NCBI GenBank assembly: GCA_018365995.1
Contig: JAGZIY010000009.1
Location: forward strand, 16,321-80,320
DNA: 64,000 nt
Origin: Butyricicoccus pullicaecorum
GTDB lineage: Bacteria > Bacillota > Clostridia > Oscillospirales > Butyricicoccaceae
Reading direction: 5' to 3'
Positions 8,564 through 16,871 of this stretch are shown here, in pieces. Within the stretch, counting starts at the first letter, position 1, and every line of letters begins with the position of its first letter. The notes below the pieces were generated by a model. That model was given only the letters and a program-made list of their open reading frames with translations. It was not told the DNA's origin and searched no databases. A program made the translations under genes and the position numbers.

Positions 8564-8881
8564 TTAATACAGCACAAACTTGACAAAGAGAAACAGATAC
8601 CTAGCCGCTTCAATAAAAAATAGGAAGGTGAAGAAATAATTCGTTTTTCTTTTGACCTTTGTAAGCTGATATGCAAATCCGGAAAAGAGGGTTATATTGA
8701 CGAGAAGCCCCATTGCATATTTTGCAGAATCATCAAGCTGTTTGATTTGTGACAGTACAAGCCAAGAAAGAATCAAAACAGCAATTGAAAAATCGGCGGC
8801 TTTCAGTTCGAAATATTTTACCCGTTCATCTTTTGAGATGTTTTCATTTCGGCTTTTTGCCAGAATTTCTTCCTTGTTCAT
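8564..8881 (-). CDS. small membrane protein (DUF6442-like)
   Basis: 105-residue protein starting MNKEEILAKSRNEN, a start typical (from memory) of DUF6442 proteins that accompany small Xre regulators. Three hydrophobic segments follow (about residues 34-46, 56-74 and 83-104). Start ATG 8881 was chosen because AAAGGAGGT precedes it by about 7 bases; upstream in-frame codons lie in the operator/promoter region. Function unknown. It probably works with, or is regulated by, the Xre protein encoded next. Confidence 0.75.
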   Translation of the reverse strand: MNKEEILAKSRNENISKDERVKYFELKAADFSIAVLILSWLVLSQIKQLDDSAKYAMGLLVNITLFSGFAYQLTKVKRKTNYFFTFLFFIEAARYLFLFVKFVLY

Positions 8882-8905
8882 GGCATGACCTCCTTTAATA
8901 TTGCC

Positions 8906-8977
8906 AAGTATTCTGTGCAAATAGAATATCATTACCAAGTATTCTTGTCAATATATTTTGCAAAGTTTTCTATGCAA
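8906..8977 (-). promoter_or_regulatory. promoter with iterated operator of the Xre/membrane-protein pair
   Basis: Reading the minus strand, TTGACA (8946-8951) and TATTCT (8923-8928), 17 bases apart, form a promoter. Overlapping it on the plus strand are three copies of AAGTATTCTNTGCAA-like sequence at 8906, 8937 and 8963. The first also forms an inverted TATTCT/AGAATA pair. These are candidate Xre binding sites for autorepression. Confidence 0.6.
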
Positions 8978-9096
8978 AATTTGATAGCTGGAGATCTGTG
9001 TAATGGGAGGTATTTTAGGGAGCATTATGGAAATCCCGTTTTGGAGTAAAATGAACAAGGAGTACATAGGATAGGGGTGGGGGGAGAAAATCAAAA

Positions 9097-9136
9097 CAGG
9101 CGCCGCAGGAAATTTCGATTCCCTGCAGCGCCCGTA
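9097..9136 (-). terminator. terminator of gapA
   Basis: On the minus strand GGGCGCTGCAGGGAA pairs with TTCCTGCGGCGCC and is followed by TGTTTTGATTTT, just past the gapA stop. Confidence 0.8.
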
Positions 9137-9177
9137 ATAGACTCCCTATAAAGAGAGTGTTTTCGTTTTGGTAGAAA

Positions 9178-10206
9178 TTACTTCGCGTCAACCTCTGCCA
9201 TGTGCTCGATGAGCATCAGCAGCTTGTTGGAGTAACCCCATTCGTTATCATACCAAGAAACAACCTTTACGAAAGTATCGGTCAGAGCAATACCAGCCTT
9301 CTTGTCGAAGATAGAGGTGCGCTCGTCGCCGATGAAGTCGGAAGAAACAACGTCCTCGTCGGTGTAGCCCAGAACGCCCTTCAGACCACCCTCAGACAGG
9401 GGCTTCTCAGAAGCAGCCTTCATAGCAGCGCAGATGTCCTCGTACTTTGCCGGCTTTGCCAGATTTACGGTGAGGTCAACAACAGAAACGTCCAGAGTCG
9501 GAACACGCATGGACATACCAGTCAGCTTGCCGTTGAGCTTCGGGTAAACCTTGCCAACAGCCTTTGCAGCACCAGTGGAAGATGGGATGATGTTGCCGCC
9601 AGCTGCACGGCCACCACGCCAGTCCTTCTTGGAAGGACCGTCAACGGTCTTCTGTGTACCGGTGGTAGCGTGAACGGTGGTCATCAGACCGTCAGTGATA
9701 CCGAATGCCTCGTCCAGAACCTTAGCGATTGGAGCAAGGCAGTTGGTGGTGCAGGAAGCGTTGGAAACAAAGGTCATGTCCTTTGTGTAAGTGTCTTGGT
9801 TAACGCCCATAACGAACATTGGGGTGTCGTCCTTGGAAGGAGCAGACATAACGACCTTCTTTGCGCCGCCGTCGATGTGTGCCTGAGCCTTTTCCTTGGT
9901 CAGGAAAACGCCAGTGGACTCAACAACGTAATCAACGCCGTCCTTGCCCCACGGAATGTTCTTTGGATCCATTTCAGCGTGGAACAGAACCTTCTTGCCG
10001 TCCACAGTGATGGAGTTATCATCATACTCGATGGTTCCGTCATAGCGACCGTGTACAGAGTCATACTTGAGCATGTATGCCATGTAGTCCGGAGTCATGA
10101 AAGGATCGTTTACCGCTACGAACTCAATGTTCGGGTTCTTCAGACCTGCGCGGAAAACCATACGGCCGATACGACCAAAACCGTTGATACCTACTTTAAT
10201 AGCCAT
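9178..10206 (-). CDS. gapA: glyceraldehyde-3-phosphate dehydrogenase (NAD-dependent, class I)
   Basis: Glycolytic enzyme oxidising G3P to 1,3-bisphosphoglycerate. The 342-residue product has the Rossmann motif GINGFGRIGR (6-15), Asp 34 (VNDPF) consistent with NAD preference, and the catalytic Cys 152 in SCTTNCLAP with partner His 179. The start MAIKVG was chosen at 10206 behind GGAGGAATATTGC; upstream in-frame codons lie within the promoter. It stands alone, with its own promoter and terminator. No cggR or pgk is adjacent. Very strong codon bias fits high expression. Confidence 0.97.
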   Translation of the reverse strand: MAIKVGINGFGRIGRMVFRAGLKNPNIEFVAVNDPFMTPDYMAYMLKYDSVHGRYDGTIEYDDNSITVDGKKVLFHAEMDPKNIPWGKDGVDYVVESTGVFLTKEKAQAHIDGGAKKVVMSAPSKDDTPMFVMGVNQDTYTKDMTFVSNASCTTNCLAPIAKVLDEAFGITDGLMTTVHATTGTQKTVDGPSKKDWRGGRAAGGNIIPSSTGAAKAVGKVYPKLNGKLTGMSMRVPTLDVSVVDLTVNLAKPAKYEDICAAMKAASEKPLSEGGLKGVLGYTDEDVVSSDFIGDERTSIFDKKAGIALTDTFVKVVSWYDNEWGYSNKLLMLIEHMAEVDAK

Positions 10207-10254
10207 TGCAATATTCCTCCTATAACAATACAAGTATTCAACATTGCTGAAACT

Positions 10255-10284
10255 ATTATACAACATATCTGCAACATTGTGCAA
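10255..10284 (-). promoter_or_regulatory. promoter of gapA
   Basis: Minus strand TTGCAC (10279-10284) and TATAAT (10255-10260) separated by 18 bases, about 50 bases before the gapA start codon. Confidence 0.6.
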
Positions 10285-10337
10285 TCCCTAATTGTGAAAC
10301 ATTTGTCAAATTTAGCAACTAAAAAATTGGATATTCT

Positions 10338-10367
10338 TTGCAAACTATACAGCCAACGTGGTATAAT
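10338..10367 (+). promoter_or_regulatory. promoter of the kinase-like gene
   Basis: TTGCAA (10338-10343) and TATAAT (10362-10367), 18-base spacer, about 130 bases before the start at 10499. It diverges from the gapA promoter. Confidence 0.6.
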
Positions 10368-10498
10368 AAATATAGTGCAACGAATTTGCCCAAATGTTGC
10401 GCAAAAAGGCACCAAAGTAGTACAGTCAAAATACACAAAAATATATTTGTATTTTTGTATGTGTATACAGGTGCCAAAATCTTGGAGGACAATTTCAT

Positions 10499-11524
10499 AT
10501 GGAGTTCATGGATTTTCTGGGTGGATGTGATACAGCCGCCTGGCAGATGCTCAGTGTGTTAGACGCCGCCGACAGGGCATTCGTGCGGCTGGATGATGCA
10601 GGACGCATTATTGCACTGACAGATCGGGCAGAGGATCTTTTGCGCCAGCTGCCTTTGCGCTCAATTTATGAGGTGCTGGGTGAACTGGCTGCGCGTACAA
10701 TTCGTATTGCTATCCAGCGACACGAAAATATGCGAACCCGTGATGTCATTGACGGATGTACCGTAACACTGACGATCTGTCCGGGGGAGCATGAGCATTT
10801 ACTCTATCTTGCACCAGAGCCATCAACCAGCCTTTTGCTGCGCGATCAGCTGACAGAGCAGCGTCTGCGCATGGCACTTTCCGTGCTGGAGCTGGATGAC
10901 AAGGCGGCAAGACGGCGTACCCTGCGCAAAATGTCTCGGCTTATGCGTGAGCTTGCACTGATACAGGGCAAGACGAACCTGCCGCGCACAATGAAAAAGC
11001 AGGAGCTGGGAGCGCTGTGTGCATGGACGGTTCAGTTTACACGCCGCTGGACAGCTATTCCGATCATGCTGGAAGGCTCTCACACCCCTATCGTATGTGA
11101 GCCGGACGAAACAAAAATTGCACTCTATCATTTGCTTACCAATGCAATACAGGCGCCGGGCGTCAGCCAGATTACGGTTCGATGGGGAAGTGAACCGGGC
11201 TGTGCATGGTTTGAGGTAGCAGATGATGGGGCGGTACTGTCAGAGGAGGCATTCTCTGCACTATGTACTGCGAGCAGTCGTGTTGGGACTCTGAGTGGGA
11301 TCCCGCCACAGATCGAGGGGCATACACCGGGGCTTGGGCTGCCTGCGGTTTGCGAGATTGCCATGCGTCATGGCGGTGGTGTATCTGTTGTAGATGCACC
11401 CGAGGGAAAGGCTGTGCGTGTCACTTATGCAGATGACCTGTGTGCAGATCAACACACTCTGCATGCGCCTAAAGTTTCAGATGGCTTTCCCATTGAAGAG
11501 ACAGAATTATCTGTTCTTTCTTAA
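10499..11524 (+). CDS. orphan histidine-kinase-like ATPase
   Basis: 341-residue soluble protein without transmembrane segments. An N-terminal PAS-like region (about 20-110) precedes a helical segment with arginine-rich RRRTLRKMSRL but no clear HisKA phospho-acceptor His. A GHKL ATPase domain follows: N-box HLLTNAIQA, G1 VADDGAV, G2 GLGLPAVCEIAMRHGG. The nearest response regulators are far away (41.8 and 60.6 kb), so its partner is unknown. It may be an orphan sensor or an anti-sigma-like kinase. Preceded by GGAGG and its own promoter. Confidence 0.75.
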   Translation: MEFMDFLGGCDTAAWQMLSVLDAADRAFVRLDDAGRIIALTDRAEDLLRQLPLRSIYEVLGELAARTIRIAIQRHENMRTRDVIDGCTVTLTICPGEHEHLLYLAPEPSTSLLLRDQLTEQRLRMALSVLELDDKAARRRTLRKMSRLMRELALIQGKTNLPRTMKKQELGALCAWTVQFTRRWTAIPIMLEGSHTPIVCEPDETKIALYHLLTNAIQAPGVSQITVRWGSEPGCAWFEVADDGAVLSEEAFSALCTASSRVGTLSGIPPQIEGHTPGLGLPAVCEIAMRHGGGVSVVDAPEGKAVRVTYADDLCADQHTLHAPKVSDGFPIEETELSVLS

Positions 11525-11537
11525 ATGTATAGAGCCG

Positions 11538-11575
11538 ATGCGTCACCCTGCACTTGCAACCATGTGCAGGGTGAT
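11538..11575 (+). terminator. terminator-like hairpin after the orphan kinase gene
   Basis: TCACCCTGCAC pairs with GTGCAGGGTGA over a 9-base loop, followed by a moderate T-rich stretch. Confidence 0.6.
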
Positions 11576-11684
11576 TTACGTTTGCAGAACACCACACATT
11601 TTGTCAGTATATTGCATACTTTCAGATGAAATTAGGTGCTTTTTGGTGGGGATGGTTACAATAATTTTGATTTTTGTTTTGATG

Positions 11685-11713
11685 TTGACAGGGGGAAAAT
11701 GACACGATACAAT
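11685..11713 (+). promoter_or_regulatory. promoter of the small membrane-protein gene
   Basis: TTGACA (11685-11690) and TACAAT (11708-11713) with a 17-base spacer, about 45 bases before the start codon. Confidence 0.75.
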
Positions 11714-11759
11714 GTAGACATCAGAATGAAAGTCATAAATATTGCGGGAGGTAGATGCT

Positions 11760-12170
11760 ATGAAAAAAACAGGTATCTGGGCAGCGCGCGTGGGATTGCT
11801 TGGCATATTCTTTTGGTGCAGCAGCTTATTTGAAGCATGGTTATGTCATAGCCATACGCCGATAGAAATGCGGTCGGGCACGATGATTTGGATTTCTGCC
11901 CTGATTGGACTTCACATCCTCTTGTATATTTCCTTTTCTTATACGGAGAAGCGGCAGCGTGTTGGCTGGCAGGCTGCTCTGTTTGTTGGGATTGTTCTGA
12001 TGCGCATCTTGGCTTTGCTGGGTACGCTCAATGGAGACACTGTGAGAAATGAGGTCATTACCATTGTTTTGGGCGTACTACCTGCTGTCCTCATTATGCA
12101 TGGACTGACCCAGTTTGGCTGCAATACGTCAGAGTATGTTTGGAGAAAGTCTCAGCTGCATCGTACATAA
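11760..12170 (+). CDS. small integral membrane protein of unknown function
   Basis: 136 residues with about four hydrophobic segments (near 7-25, 45-62, 75-97 and 105-122), a His-containing loop CHSHTP after the first, and a basic C-terminus. The start follows GGGAGGTAGATGCT. It has its own consensus promoter and terminator, so it is probably monocistronic. Family not recognised. Confidence 0.65.
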   Translation: MKKTGIWAARVGLLGIFFWCSSLFEAWLCHSHTPIEMRSGTMIWISALIGLHILLYISFSYTEKRQRVGWQAALFVGIVLMRILALLGTLNGDTVRNEVITIVLGVLPAVLIMHGLTQFGCNTSEYVWRKSQLHRT

Positions 12171-12180
12171 TCGTTGTGTA

Positions 12181-12222
12181 AAAAGACGTGCCTGAAACAA
12201 AAGGCGCGTCTTTTTTGTTTCA
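12181..12222 (+). terminator. intrinsic terminator
   Basis: AAAAAGACGTGCC pairs with GGCGCGTCTTTTTT across a 10-base A-rich loop. Confidence 0.85.
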
Positions 12223-12553
12223 TTTTTTGTAAAAACGCGAAAAAGTCAGAATATGGTGTGCAGAGTGCAGCGCACAAAAGCTGCATGGATTTGGCGGCAG
12301 GGATCGCTTTTGCAAACTCCTTATAAATTATTGCATGATTTTGTTGAAGTTTTTTGGTCACAACGGTTGATTTTTGTACCCTTTTATGAGTATAATTTAA
12401 GACGTGATACTTTGAGATATCACGCCTGTTCTGCCCCGAGCTGCGGCAAGAAGGGCAGGCAAAAGGGAAACGAACGAGCGCCTTGCCGATTGGCATTTTC
12501 GGCTGCTGTGCGCTTGCTTTTCGTGCACAAAATATTGGAGAGGTGAATCTAAA
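12223..12553 (+). promoter_or_regulatory. rnf promoter and long structured 5' leader
   Basis: TTGATT (12367-12372) and TATAAT (12391-12396), 18-base spacer, place transcription near 12403, giving about 150 bases of leader before rnfC. The RNA would begin with a hairpin (CGTGATA 12403-12409 with TATCACG 12418-12424). A second stem follows (CTGCCC 12431-12436 with GGGCAG 12453-12458). No known riboswitch core was recognised. The 140 bases before the promoter (12223-12366) hold no gene. Confidence 0.5.
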
Positions 12554-13972
12554 ATGGTGTACACGTTTCGTGGCGGCATTCATCCGGGCACACATGCTGA
12601 TCCCGGATATAAGGCTGCAACAAACACCAAGCCCATTGAGGCGATGCCCGCTCCCGAGCAGGTAATCCTGCCGGTATCTATGCACATCGGCGCTCCCGCA
12701 AAGCCGATTGTAAAGAAGGGTGACATCGTAGATATGGGTCAAATGATCGCGGAGGCTGGCGGATTTGTCAGCGCACCCGTCCATGCGACGGTTTCCGGTA
12801 AGGTCATTGCGGTTGAGCCGCGGCTGCATCCGAACGGCAGCAAGGTTATGTCCATCGTAATCGAGAACGATGGAGAGGACCGTCTGCATGAGTCTGTGCA
12901 TCCGTATGATTTTGCAGCCATGTCCAATGATGAGCGCATTGAGACAATCCGCTCGGCTGGCATGGTGGGACACGGTGGTGCAACATTCCCCACCCATGTG
13001 AAAATCAAGGGCGCGATTGGATGTGTTGATACCGTTCTGGTCAATGCAGCAGAGTGCGAACCTTACATCACAAGTGACCATCGTCTGCTTCTGGAGCGCC
13101 CCGAGGAGATCGTTGGCGGTCTCAAGATGCTTTGTGACATCATTGGTGCAAAGAGCGGCATCATTGGCATCGAGGTCAACAAGCAGGATACCTTTGCAAA
13201 AATCGAGGAACTCATCAAGGATGACCCGCGTCTGCATCTGTATCCGCTCAAGTGTAAGTATCCGCAGGGTGCAGAGAAGCAGCTCATTAACGCATGCACA
13301 GGCAGAGAGGTGCCGTCCGGCAAGCTGCCGGCAGACGCAGGCTGTGCAGTATTTAATGTGGACACCACAGGTGCGATCTATCGCCGCTTTATGACTGGTA
13401 TGCCGGTGGTACGCCGTATTGTAACGGTTTCCGGCTCTGCGGTCGTTAATCCCAAGAATCTGGAGGTACGCATTGGTACACCAGTAGAAAAACTCATTGA
13501 CGCATGCGGCGGCCTGAAGGCAGCGCCAAACAAGCTGCTCATGGGCGGACCCATGATGGGTGTTGCACAGTTCTCGCTGGAAATCCCTGTATTTAAGGGC
13601 ACCAACGCATTCCTTGCGTTCTGTGAAGATGAGGACAAGCGCGTTCCAGACCCGCAGTGTATTCGCTGCGGTAAGTGCATTGAGGCGTGCCCGATGCACC
13701 TGCTCCCAATTTACATGAATGTTTACGGCAAGGCAAACGACCTCGAGGAGAGTGTGAAGTGCGGCGCAATGGACTGCATTGAATGTGGTTCCTGTGCCTA
13801 TGTTTGTCCGGCACGTATTCCGCTTGTTGCACAGTTCCGCCTGACAAAGAGTCAGATTCAGGCGCAGCGTGCTGCAGAAAAGGCAAAGGCTGATGCAGAG
13901 AAGGCGAAGGCAGAAGCCGCAGCAAAGGCTGAAAATGCAGCTGACAAGCCAGCCGATGCGGAAAAGAAGTAA
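12554..13972 (+). CDS. rnfC: Rnf complex subunit C (NADH-binding)
   Basis: Peripheral subunit of the ion-translocating ferredoxin:NAD+ oxidoreductase. It is the NAD(H)/FMN-containing end where electrons from ferredoxin reach NAD+. 472 residues: an N-terminal barrel-sandwich region, a Complex1_51K-like domain with GMVGHGGATFPTHVK near 136-150, and two 4Fe-4S motifs, CIRCGKCIEACP and CIECGSCAYVCP, near 373-430. It ends in a Lys/Ala/Glu coiled tail. First gene of rnfCDGEAB, behind GGAGAGGTG. Confidence 0.96.
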   Translation: MVYTFRGGIHPGTHADPGYKAATNTKPIEAMPAPEQVILPVSMHIGAPAKPIVKKGDIVDMGQMIAEAGGFVSAPVHATVSGKVIAVEPRLHPNGSKVMSIVIENDGEDRLHESVHPYDFAAMSNDERIETIRSAGMVGHGGATFPTHVKIKGAIGCVDTVLVNAAECEPYITSDHRLLLERPEEIVGGLKMLCDIIGAKSGIIGIEVNKQDTFAKIEELIKDDPRLHLYPLKCKYPQGAEKQLINACTGREVPSGKLPADAGCAVFNVDTTGAIYRRFMTGMPVVRRIVTVSGSAVVNPKNLEVRIGTPVEKLIDACGGLKAAPNKLLMGGPMMGVAQFSLEIPVFKGTNAFLAFCEDEDKRVPDPQCIRCGKCIEACPMHLLPIYMNVYGKANDLEESVKCGAMDCIECGSCAYVCPARIPLVAQFRLTKSQIQAQRAAEKAKADAEKAKAEAAAKAENAADKPADAEKK

Positions 13973-13986
13973 GGGGGTAGAAACTG

Positions 13987-14988
13987 ATGTATGATCTGAG
14001 TAAAGTCGTTGTCACCTCCTCGCCGCACATCAAGGCGGCTGATGATACCAGAAGCCTCATGGCAGATGTGTGTCTGGCTCTGCTGCCTGCACTGGTGGTA
14101 TCCGTTCTCACATTTGGTCCGCGTGCACTGGTGCTTACCGTGGCAACTGTTATTTCCTGTGTATTTTTTGAGTGGCTTTATAACAAGCTGCTGCACCAGC
14201 CAAGCACCATTGGCGACCTGTCTGCGGTCGTTACAGGTATACTGCTGGCATTTAACATTCCGGTTGCGGCACCGATTTGGATGCCGGTTATCGGCGGCGC
14301 CTTTTCCGTCATCGTTGTAAAGATGCTGTTTGGCGGCATTGGCAAAAACTTTATGAATCCAGCGCTGGCAGGACGTGCCTTTATGTTGGCATCATGGCCA
14401 GCACTTATGACTGTTTGGACACGCCCTGGTGCAGAGCTGCCGCTCTTCGGTAATGTTACAGTAACCGATGCAATCTCTACTGCAACTCCCCTTGCCTCCC
14501 TCAAGGGTGGTGCACTGCCGGAGGCAGATGTGCTGCGCTTGTTCCTTGGACAGACGGGTGGTGTCATTGGTGAGACCTCTGCATTTGCACTGCTCATTGG
14601 CGGCGCATATCTCATTTACCGTAAGGTCATCACCATCAACATTCCAGCGGCTTATATCCTGACCGTTGCTGTTTTGACCTTCCTGTTCCCAATGGGTGGT
14701 CAGGAGCGCTTTGCGTGGATGCTCAGCCAGATTCTGTCCGGCGGTCTCATGCTGGGTGCCATCTTTATGGCAACCGACTATGTTACAAGTCCGGTCACGC
14801 CAAATGGTCAAATCATCTTTGGTATCGGCTGCGGTCTTTTGACCGTGTTTATTCGTTACTTTGGCGGTCTGCCGGAGGGCGTATCGTATTCTATCCTGCT
14901 CATGAACACGCTGGTTTGGGTGATTGACAAAAAAACCCATCCGCGTAAGTTTGGCTATGCGCTGGATAAGAAGAAGGAGGGCAAGTGA
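13987..14988 (+). CDS. rnfD: Rnf complex subunit D (membrane, FMN)
   Basis: Integral membrane subunit of the Rnf ion pump, 333 residues with about eight to ten transmembrane helices. It contains the flavin attachment region DAISTATPLASLK (near 159-171), where FMN is covalently bound to Thr in the family. RnfD is thought to form part of the Na+/H+ path. Starts 14 bases after rnfC and overlaps the rnfG start region. Confidence 0.96.
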   Translation: MYDLSKVVVTSSPHIKAADDTRSLMADVCLALLPALVVSVLTFGPRALVLTVATVISCVFFEWLYNKLLHQPSTIGDLSAVVTGILLAFNIPVAAPIWMPVIGGAFSVIVVKMLFGGIGKNFMNPALAGRAFMLASWPALMTVWTRPGAELPLFGNVTVTDAISTATPLASLKGGALPEADVLRLFLGQTGGVIGETSAFALLIGGAYLIYRKVITINIPAAYILTVAVLTFLFPMGGQERFAWMLSQILSGGLMLGAIFMATDYVTSPVTPNGQIIFGIGCGLLTVFIRYFGGLPEGVSYSILLMNTLVWVIDKKTHPRKFGYALDKKKEGK

Positions 14989-14990
14989 TC

Positions 14991-15599
14991 ATGAGCGAAA
15001 CCAAAAAGAGCGAAGGCATTGGCCGCCTGATTCTTGTACTGGGTTTGATTACCTTTGTATGTGCACTGCTCTTGGGCGTTGTCAATCAGGTGACAGCACC
15101 GCTGATTGAGCAGAATGAAATCAATACCCGAAATGCTGCCATGGAGGAAATCATTCCGGGCGCAGAATTTGAAGATCTCGGCACTGTTTTGAGCGCAGAG
15201 GAGGTTGCAGCAGCGGGGGTTACCCTGCCTGCGGGCCGACCAGCTGCGGCAATCTCTGGTGTGTATAAGGCAACGGCAGACGGACAGGACGCAGGTTACT
15301 GTGTACAGGTCAATCCGAAGGGCTTTGGCGGCGCACTCACCCTGATCGTTGGTGTTGGCACAGATGGCACCATTGCTGGTATCAAGGTGACAGGTCATGC
15401 AGAAACACCGGGTCTTGGTGCAAAGGCACAGACTGATTCCGCATGGGTCGCGCAGTATCAGGGTGCAGCAGCAGACGGTCAGCTGATGGTTACAAAGGAC
15501 GGCGGTACCATTAACGCAATCACAGGCGCAACCATCACCTCCCGTGCTGTAACCGACGGTGTCAACACTGCGGCAGCTTATATTGCAACATTAGGTTAA
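14991..15599 (+). CDS. rnfG: Rnf complex subunit G (covalent FMN)
   Basis: Electron-transfer subunit with one N-terminal transmembrane helix and an extracytoplasmic FMN-binding domain. The covalent flavin motif TGATITS lies about 25 residues from the C-terminus (Thr side chain carries FMN). About 202 residues from ATG 14991; a GTG at 14985 overlaps the rnfD stop and is an alternative. AAGGAGG precedes both. Confidence 0.95.
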   Translation: MSETKKSEGIGRLILVLGLITFVCALLLGVVNQVTAPLIEQNEINTRNAAMEEIIPGAEFEDLGTVLSAEEVAAAGVTLPAGRPAAAISGVYKATADGQDAGYCVQVNPKGFGGALTLIVGVGTDGTIAGIKVTGHAETPGLGAKAQTDSAWVAQYQGAAADGQLMVTKDGGTINAITGATITSRAVTDGVNTAAAYIATLG

Positions 15600-15616
15600 G
15601 AAGGAGGGCGAACATA

Positions 15617-16237
15617 ATGAAATTTTCTGAACGTTTGAAAGCCGGCGTCCTTCTCGACAATCCGGTATTTATGCAGACCATTGGTCTGTGTCCGACTTTG
15701 GCAACGACAACATCGCTGTCAAACGCGGTGGGTATGGGTGTTGCAGCAACCGTTGTTTTGATTTGCTCCAACGTTGTAATTTCCCTGCTGCGTAAATTTA
15801 TTCCTGATAAAATCCGTATTGCAGCATTTATTTCGATTATCGCAACCTTTGTAACCCTAATCCAGATGCTTCTCAATGCGTACATCCCATCTCTTGCAGC
15901 GTCTCTTGGCTTATTCCTGCCGCTGATCGTTGTAAACTGTATTATTCTTGGCCGTGCAGAAGCATATGCTTCCAAGAACAAGGTTCTCCCGTCTGCGCTG
16001 GACGGTGTGTGCATGGGTCTTGGCTTTACATTTGCACTCGTACTGATGGGCTTCTTCCGTGAGCTTCTGGGTGCAGGTACCATTGCAGCCGGTATCATCA
16101 GCGAAACGGGTATTCAGATCCCCGGACTTTATGAAAATGCCGCAACCATGATGATCCTGCCGGCAGGCGGATTTCTTGTCATGGGCTTTATCCTTGCTGC
16201 AATTCAGAAGATTATGTCAAAAAAGGAGGACAAGTAA
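15617..16237 (+). CDS. rnfE: Rnf complex subunit E (membrane)
   Basis: 206-residue membrane subunit with six predicted helices. RnfE and RnfA are inverted-topology homologues that embed the intramembrane iron-sulfur site. The conserved segments NPVFMQTIGLCPTLA (first Cys region) and LPLIVVNCIILGRAEA (second Cys) carry the cluster Cys residues. The stop codon directly abuts rnfA. Confidence 0.96.
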   Translation: MKFSERLKAGVLLDNPVFMQTIGLCPTLATTTSLSNAVGMGVAATVVLICSNVVISLLRKFIPDKIRIAAFISIIATFVTLIQMLLNAYIPSLAASLGLFLPLIVVNCIILGRAEAYASKNKVLPSALDGVCMGLGFTFALVLMGFFRELLGAGTIAAGIISETGIQIPGLYENAATMMILPAGGFLVMGFILAAIQKIMSKKEDK

Positions 16238-16852
16238 ATGTTTAGTTTACCTGCTTCCATGGGACTGACAGATATTCTGTCGCTGGCAATTGCGGCAATT
16301 CTGGTCAATAACTACATTCTGGTACAGTTCCTTGGCTGCTGTTCATTCTTCGGCGTATCCAAAAAGACCGATACCGCTGTTGGTATGGGCATGGCTGTTA
16401 TCTTTGTTATGGCGCTGGCATCTGCGGTTTCGTGGTGTGTGCAGTATTTTATTTTGAACCCGCTTAATCTGGGATACATGCAGACCATTGCATTCATTCT
16501 GGTTATCGCAACACTGGTACAGTTTGTTGAGATGTTCATGAAGAAGTTCATGCCGGCGCTGTACTCCGCGCTTGGTATCTTCCTGCCGCTGATTACGACA
16601 AACTGTGCAGTTCTGGGTGCAGCAATCACCAACATCGACAACGAATATTCTTTCATTGGTGCAGTTGTCTATGGTGTTGCAGCTGGTGTCGGCTTCCTGC
16701 TGGCTATTGTCCTGTTTGCATCGATTCGTGAGCGTCTTGCAGTCACTTCAAAATGTCCGAAGTGCTTTGAGGGCTTCCCGATTGCGCTTATCGCGGCTTC
16801 GCTGCTCGCGATATCCTTCATGGGCTTCTCCGGTCTTTCGATACCATGGTAA
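16238..16852 (+). CDS. rnfA: Rnf complex subunit A (membrane)
   Basis: 204-residue membrane subunit with six helices, paralogous to RnfE. The cluster-binding Cys regions are ILVQFLGCCSFFGVSKK and LPLITTNCAVLGAA. The start follows the rnfE stop with no spacer; AAGGAGG of the rnfE 3' end serves as ribosome binding site. Confidence 0.96.
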   Translation: MFSLPASMGLTDILSLAIAAILVNNYILVQFLGCCSFFGVSKKTDTAVGMGMAVIFVMALASAVSWCVQYFILNPLNLGYMQTIAFILVIATLVQFVEMFMKKFMPALYSALGIFLPLITTNCAVLGAAITNIDNEYSFIGAVVYGVAAGVGFLLAIVLFASIRERLAVTSKCPKCFEGFPIALIAASLLAISFMGFSGLSIPW

Positions 16853-16871
16853 ACCAAGGAGGAAATAAAAA

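Noticed and set aside
9029..9076. Short frame MEIPFWSKMNKEYIG resembling the start of excisionases
   Set aside because: Only 15 codons, no continuation of the domain and no nearby integrase; too short to call.
9202..10530. 442-codon open frame on the plus strand
   Set aside because: Antisense to gapA, created by its biased codon use; the minus-strand protein has all catalytic motifs.
12403..12553. Known riboswitch in the rnf leader
   Set aside because: No conserved core of FMN, cobalamin, THF or other known classes was recognised, so it is listed only as a structured leader.
12152..13699. 515-codon open frame on the minus strand
   Set aside because: Antisense to rnfC; composition is Cys/His/Arg-rich noise and there is no ribosome binding site.
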